Below are positions 60,670 through 64,000 of a stretch of 64,000 nt of DNA, in pieces. The DNA lies in assembly GCF_000017685.1 (NCBI RefSeq), contig NC_010602.1, positions 3,049,001 to 3,113,000 on the forward strand, read 5' to 3'. This stretch comes from Leptospira biflexa serovar Patoc strain 'Patoc 1 (Paris)'. GTDB taxonomy: Bacteria > Spirochaetota > Leptospiria > Leptospirales > Leptospiraceae. Under the pieces are notes generated by a model that saw nothing but the letters and a program-made list of their open reading frames with translations, searched no databases and was not told where the DNA came from. The position numbers and the translations under genes are program-made. Numbering within the stretch: position 1 is the stretch's first letter; each line of letters begins with the position of its first letter.

Positions 60670-62320
60670 AAGTCTCCGCATAAATCTCCTTTAGAATTTT
60701 TTCCTTTAAAATTGGATCATTGATGATTTTTCTATCAAAATCATTCCAATCCATTTCAAATAAAATGTTTTTGTCATTGTGATAGATATATTTTTTTTCC
60801 CGTTTCACAATTCCTCTTTGGATTTCCGAATTCCAAGTTTTGAATGGTATGGTTGGTTGGTAACTGGATTTTAAAAAATGATGGCTCATTTCTTTATTTT
60901 CCATTTTATTTTCCATTAATTGAAGTAATGTTTCCTTAAAATGAATCGAAGATCCCACAAGTGGGATATATAATTTGTTAGATTGAATCAAATAAAGTAA
61001 AAACGGTACATCTACTTCTTGGTTGTAAAGAGAATAGTTATGAGCGTTGGCGCCTTCTTCACCAAAACTTTCCCCATGATCAGCAGTAACAATCAATAAA
61101 GTCTCCTGATCCGAACTCGATTTAATAAATGATATCAAGTCATCAATTAACGTTACATTTTCTTCTAAAGCTTTTTTGTGACGTTGGAGTTTGTTTAAAG
61201 AAGATCCTGATATCGAATTGGTAAAGTAAGGACTATGGGTTTGGCTCATGCCAATGAAAACAAAAAAAGGTTTGGATCGATCCATTTGTTGTTTGAATTC
61301 AGAAAGGATCACCCGATCGTCCATTCCCCAACTAAAGGACTCCCATTTGTCATTGTATTTGGTTTCCAGAATCGTTTTATCAGTCACCTTATCGAAAATT
61401 TTTGGAAAAAATGCATTCATACCTTCAAAATAAATTGATTGAGTATAAATCATTTGAGTCTGGTAAAAAAATCTTTTTTTTAGTATAATTGGCAAACTTT
61501 CTTCTTCATTGATTGAGTCTGGTTCAATTCGTGTACTAAACAACTGTGAATGACCAGTCATCCATGTGTATAAACTTTTGGAAGTATGTGGCATAGGAAT
61601 CCAAAAATGTGATCCGTTTAACAAAGAATAGTTTATATATTCAGACTTCATCTCCAAGATATGTTTTCTTGCAACACCTTCCAAAACTACCAAAACAATG
61701 TTCGTTCCTTGCGGAATTTGATCCAAATAACGATTTATTTTTTGATTCGATTGTTTTGGAGTGAAGTGAATTTGTTTTTTTTGATCACCTACCTTTGCAT
61801 TCATGATCAAAAGTAAATAAATCACTAACATCAAAAATATGGGTTCCACACGGTGCCGAGAAAATGTTAAAAAAGGATCTAACAAAAGAAAATAAATTAA
61901 AATAGGGAAAAATTGAATTAAATTCCACTCTTTTATAAAAGGGATCCACTCATGTACAATTTGGCCAAAATTAACGATAAGATAACCCAATAAGGAAAAC
62001 TGAATTTGTGTTTGGTAAACCCATTGGTAATTTAAAGCAACGAATAAGAGTAAAAACAAAAATGTTCGAATGTGATTTCCTAAAAGCGAATTTAATTTTT
62101 GAATTCGAACATAGATCGATTCAAAAAAAATACAGGCCCCGAATAATAGATGGATCAAGATTCCATGATAATAACTCCATCCCAACCAATTCCAATCACC
62201 AGGAAAATGGAATAGATATAAAATCCCATAAAAAACAAACCACTTGCTACGAGAAGTTAGAAAAAAATCGTTTAATTTACTTAACTTCAAACTGAACACT
62301 AGCTTTTTTGATAACACCAT
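60662..62320 (-). CDS. LTA-synthase-like sulfatase superfamily membrane protein
   Basis: The product of about 552 residues has five or so N-terminal membrane helices and an extracytoplasmic alkaline-phosphatase/sulfatase domain. The nucleophile region is PMPHTSKSLYTWMTGHS (Thr), and metal ligands are in VTADHGESFGEEG and NAHNYSLYNQEVDVPF. Relatives transfer glycerol- or ethanolamine-phosphate groups from phospholipid to envelope glycans. With no teichoic acid in spirochaetes, LPS or periplasmic glucan is a likelier acceptor. The start is uncertain: ATG 62320 is used; ATG 62374, GTG 62299 and TTG 62290 are alternatives. All overlap the end of pbpC, so the genes are coupled. Confidence 0.8.
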   Translation of the reverse strand: MVLSKKLVFSLKLSKLNDFFLTSRSKWFVFYGILYLFHFPGDWNWLGWSYYHGILIHLLFGACIFFESIYVRIQKLNSLLGNHIRTFLFLLLFVALNYQWVYQTQIQFSLLGYLIVNFGQIVHEWIPFIKEWNLIQFFPILIYFLLLDPFLTFSRHRVEPIFLMLVIYLLLIMNAKVGDQKKQIHFTPKQSNQKINRYLDQIPQGTNIVLVVLEGVARKHILEMKSEYINYSLLNGSHFWIPMPHTSKSLYTWMTGHSQLFSTRIEPDSINEEESLPIILKKRFFYQTQMIYTQSIYFEGMNAFFPKIFDKVTDKTILETKYNDKWESFSWGMDDRVILSEFKQQMDRSKPFFVFIGMSQTHSPYFTNSISGSSLNKLQRHKKALEENVTLIDDLISFIKSSSDQETLLIVTADHGESFGEEGANAHNYSLYNQEVDVPFLLYLIQSNKLYIPLVGSSIHFKETLLQLMENKMENKEMSHHFLKSSYQPTIPFKTWNSEIQRGIVKREKKYIYHNDKNILFEMDWNDFDRKIINDPILKEKILKEIYAETSK

Positions 62321-64000
62321 CAAACAATTCCAAATTTTGTTTCCCTCTTTCGATAGACAAACTTCCTTCACCATGAATGGACAATTGAATCTCTTTTGTT
62401 TGGTTCCAGATCAATTTTGGATTTTTTAATGTTTTGATTTCTCTAATACGAATGGGTATCTTTTGTTTTTCTTTTTCATGCGAAGGATGGTATAAATACA
62501 CTTGTCCATTGGATGGATATACAAATCTGGCTCCGATGACAGAACTTTCTCCACCTATGCTATGTTGATCGCATATTTCCGATTGGATCATCTCTTTTCG
62601 AACACGTAATGATATAGAAGGACATTGGATCGTTGCCGACTTACCCGTTAACTTACAAAAATTTCGTACTTCAGTAAACTTAGGTGTATAAACTGATTTA
62701 GGTTTATCATCCATTAAAATTCGAAAAATATTTTGAACCATTCTACCAGCACCAAACGATCCGGATACATCCATCGTCTTTTCACCAGAAAAATTTCCAA
62801 CCCATGCGGCGACTACATAACGATCATTAAATGCAACTGTCCACGAGTTTCGATAGTCTTTGGATGTTCCCGTTTTAATTGATACGGGGAAAGGAAAGTT
62901 TAAATAACTCCTTCTTCCGAAAGCCCTTTGCCTAAGTTTTGCATCACTGAGAATAAATTTAATTTCTTCTGCTGTTTCTTCCGATAACAATCGTTTACTT
63001 TCACCATAATAAAAAGGAACTTCTTTTAAATATCCTAAACGGATTTTTGGCAAAATGCCACCTAACATAAATGTCCCATAACTTCTTGAAAGTTGTAATA
63101 AACTAGCACCGCCTGTTCCTAACGCAAGCCCCGGTCCATAAAAACTAGGTGACTCCTTTAGGTGCAAAAACCCAGCACCAATTAAAAATTGGTAAAAGAC
63201 AGGGACACCTATCCGTTGTATGGTTGTGACTGCAGGGATGTTTCTGGAATTTCCCAATGCTTCCGCAAGAGTGATATCCCCCCAATAACGAAGGTCAGCA
63301 TTTCTAGGAAGGTAATTCCCAACAAACCCAATCGGATAAGAAAACTTTTCATCGGAAAGTATCGAATTGACTGTATAAATTTTTTTATCAATTGCATATC
63401 CATATAATAATGGTTTTAAGGTACTTCCTGCATCACGAAATGCCAATGACCCATTAACCATACCATTCCCTTCTTCAAAAAAGTTTTTTGAGCCAATCAT
63501 GGCTACTAACGATAATTCATCGGAATGATTTGGATTTTTTTCTAAAACTAAAGCAGAAGCATTACTCACATTCCATCGTTTTAAGCCTTCTAACTCAGAA
63601 TTGACTATCGAATGAACTTCCGTATTCAATTGGGAAGAAATCGTTGCCACAAATTCACCATCAGGCAATGGATTTAGGACGCGAATCCAATTGAGAAAGT
63701 GTTGGTTTTCCCCTTTGAATTGGGTATTCAATTCATTTTTATTTTCTTTTTGTGTATCTATCGTTAAGTCTTTTGGATTTTCTAAGTAAGGAATCAGGAA
63801 AGGTATTTTTTCACGTAGTTGGTTGTATCGAAATCTGATTTCTTCATTTGTAGAATGATTTTTTCGAATCAATACAGTCAAATAAACTGCTTCTTCAACT
63901 GATAAAAATCGGATGTGTTTATCAAATAACTGTAAGGAAGCAGATGGAAAACCAACAATATTAGAATGTAATGAAACTGAATTTAAGTAAGCTTCTAAAA
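62277..64000 (-). CDS. pbpC: Penicillin-binding protein 1C, 3' part (5' end outside window)
   Basis: PBP1C is a bifunctional peptidoglycan synthase. The frame runs to the window edge, where the end of the glycosyltransferase domain is visible (LEAYLNSVSLHSNIVGFP, SVEEAVYL). The transpeptidase domain carries the three active-site motifs STLK (in DAGSTLKPLLYG), SRN (in GNSRNIPAVTT) and KTGT (in SIKTGTSKDYRN). A C-terminal Ig-like domain typical of PBP1C (YPSNGQVYLYHP) ends the protein. The alpha2-macroglobulin gene that usually accompanies pbpC may lie outside the window. The stop lies inside the start of the sulfatase-like gene. Confidence 0.92.
   Translation of the reverse strand, partial: LEAYLNSVSLHSNIVGFPSASLQLFDKHIRFLSVEEAVYLTVLIRKNHSTNEEIRFRYNQLREKIPFLIPYLENPKDLTIDTQKENKNELNTQFKGENQHFLNWIRVLNPLPDGEFVATISSQLNTEVHSIVNSELEGLKRWNVSNASALVLEKNPNHSDELSLVAMIGSKNFFEEGNGMVNGSLAFRDAGSTLKPLLYGYAIDKKIYTVNSILSDEKFSYPIGFVGNYLPRNADLRYWGDITLAEALGNSRNIPAVTTIQRIGVPVFYQFLIGAGFLHLKESPSFYGPGLALGTGGASLLQLSRSYGTFMLGGILPKIRLGYLKEVPFYYGESKRLLSEETAEEIKFILSDAKLRQRAFGRRSYLNFPFPVSIKTGTSKDYRNSWTVAFNDRYVVAAWVGNFSGEKTMDVSGSFGAGRMVQNIFRILMDDKPKSVYTPKFTEVRNFCKLTGKSATIQCPSISLRVRKEMIQSEICDQHSIGGESSVIGARFVYPSNGQVYLYHPSHEKEKQKIPIRIREIKTLKNPKLIWNQTKEIQLSIHGEGSLSIERGKQNLELFDGVIKKASVQFEVK

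Noticed and set aside
1..64000. tRNA, rRNA, transposase, phage or plasmid genes
   Set aside because: None was recognised on either strand; gaps between genes are mostly under 200 bp and were read individually.

Overview
The window (about 38-40% GC by eye, densely coded on both strands) looks like chromosomal DNA of a spirochaete, most likely a Leptospira of the saprophytic type. The grounds are flagellar fliG/fliH, many lipoproteins with relaxed spirochaetal lipoboxes (for example FFSC, FQNC, SLNC), paralogous lipoprotein families, 7TMR-DISM receptors, ATP-type PEPCK and a divergent ClpS. The genus is inferred from protein character, not from a search. No rRNA, tRNA, CRISPR array, transposase or prophage was seen.

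Layout. 1-5.3 kb: the 3' end of a FliG-like gene, fliH, then two translationally coupled 7TM receptors with histidine-kinase-like tails that lack the phospho-accepting His. 5.3-13.1 kb: a nitric oxide detoxification island comprising a Crp/Fnr regulator, nnrS, norD-norQ-norB-norC (minus strand) and norE-norF-like genes (plus strand). Two perfect TTGAT-N4-ATCAA boxes sit at class II positions before nnrS and norC. 13.1-27.6 kb: mtnC, an MFS exporter, a WecG/TagA glycosyltransferase, a very large acidic TPR membrane protein, a secreted tandem CBM48-like protein, a minus-strand run (PilZ protein, NAD(P)-binding protein, DUF374 acyltransferase, metK, transketolase C-half, clpS) and an MBOAT acyltransferase. 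27.7-36.8 kb: lipoproteins, ssb, a PAS histidine kinase with its response regulator, an FMN glutamate-synthase-like protein, a 7TM adenylate cyclase and an ethanolamine-type permease. 36.8-45.5 kb: a coiled-coil protein, three tandem paralogous lipoproteins, a TPM/zinc-ribbon membrane protein, a small HhH protein and a large calcium-repeat lipoprotein. 45.5-58.6 kb: pckA, glgA and three members of a second lipoprotein family. Among them lie a DUF1304-ECF sigma pair, an AraC regulator divergent from an NmrA-like gene, and two copies of a structured GC-rich intergenic repeat. 58.6-64 kb: a DUF5329 protein, an SRAP/HMCES protein, a TetR regulator with tandem palindromes, an LTA-synthase-like sulfatase and the 3' part of pbpC.

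How the genes work together. The best-defined system is NO handling. The Fnr/Dnr-like regulator probably activates nnrS and norCBQD through the two boxes. NorCB reduces NO to N2O, NorQ and NorD are the AAA+/VWA assembly pair, and NorE/NorF are accessory membrane subunits. No nitrite or N2O reductase is in the window, so detoxification or partial denitrification is more likely than full denitrification. A second theme is envelope sensing: three receptors share a periplasmic jelly-roll plus 7TM architecture but end in different outputs, two pseudokinase-like tails and one adenylate cyclase. A third theme is surface lipoprotein families with conserved motifs directly after the lipidated cysteine.
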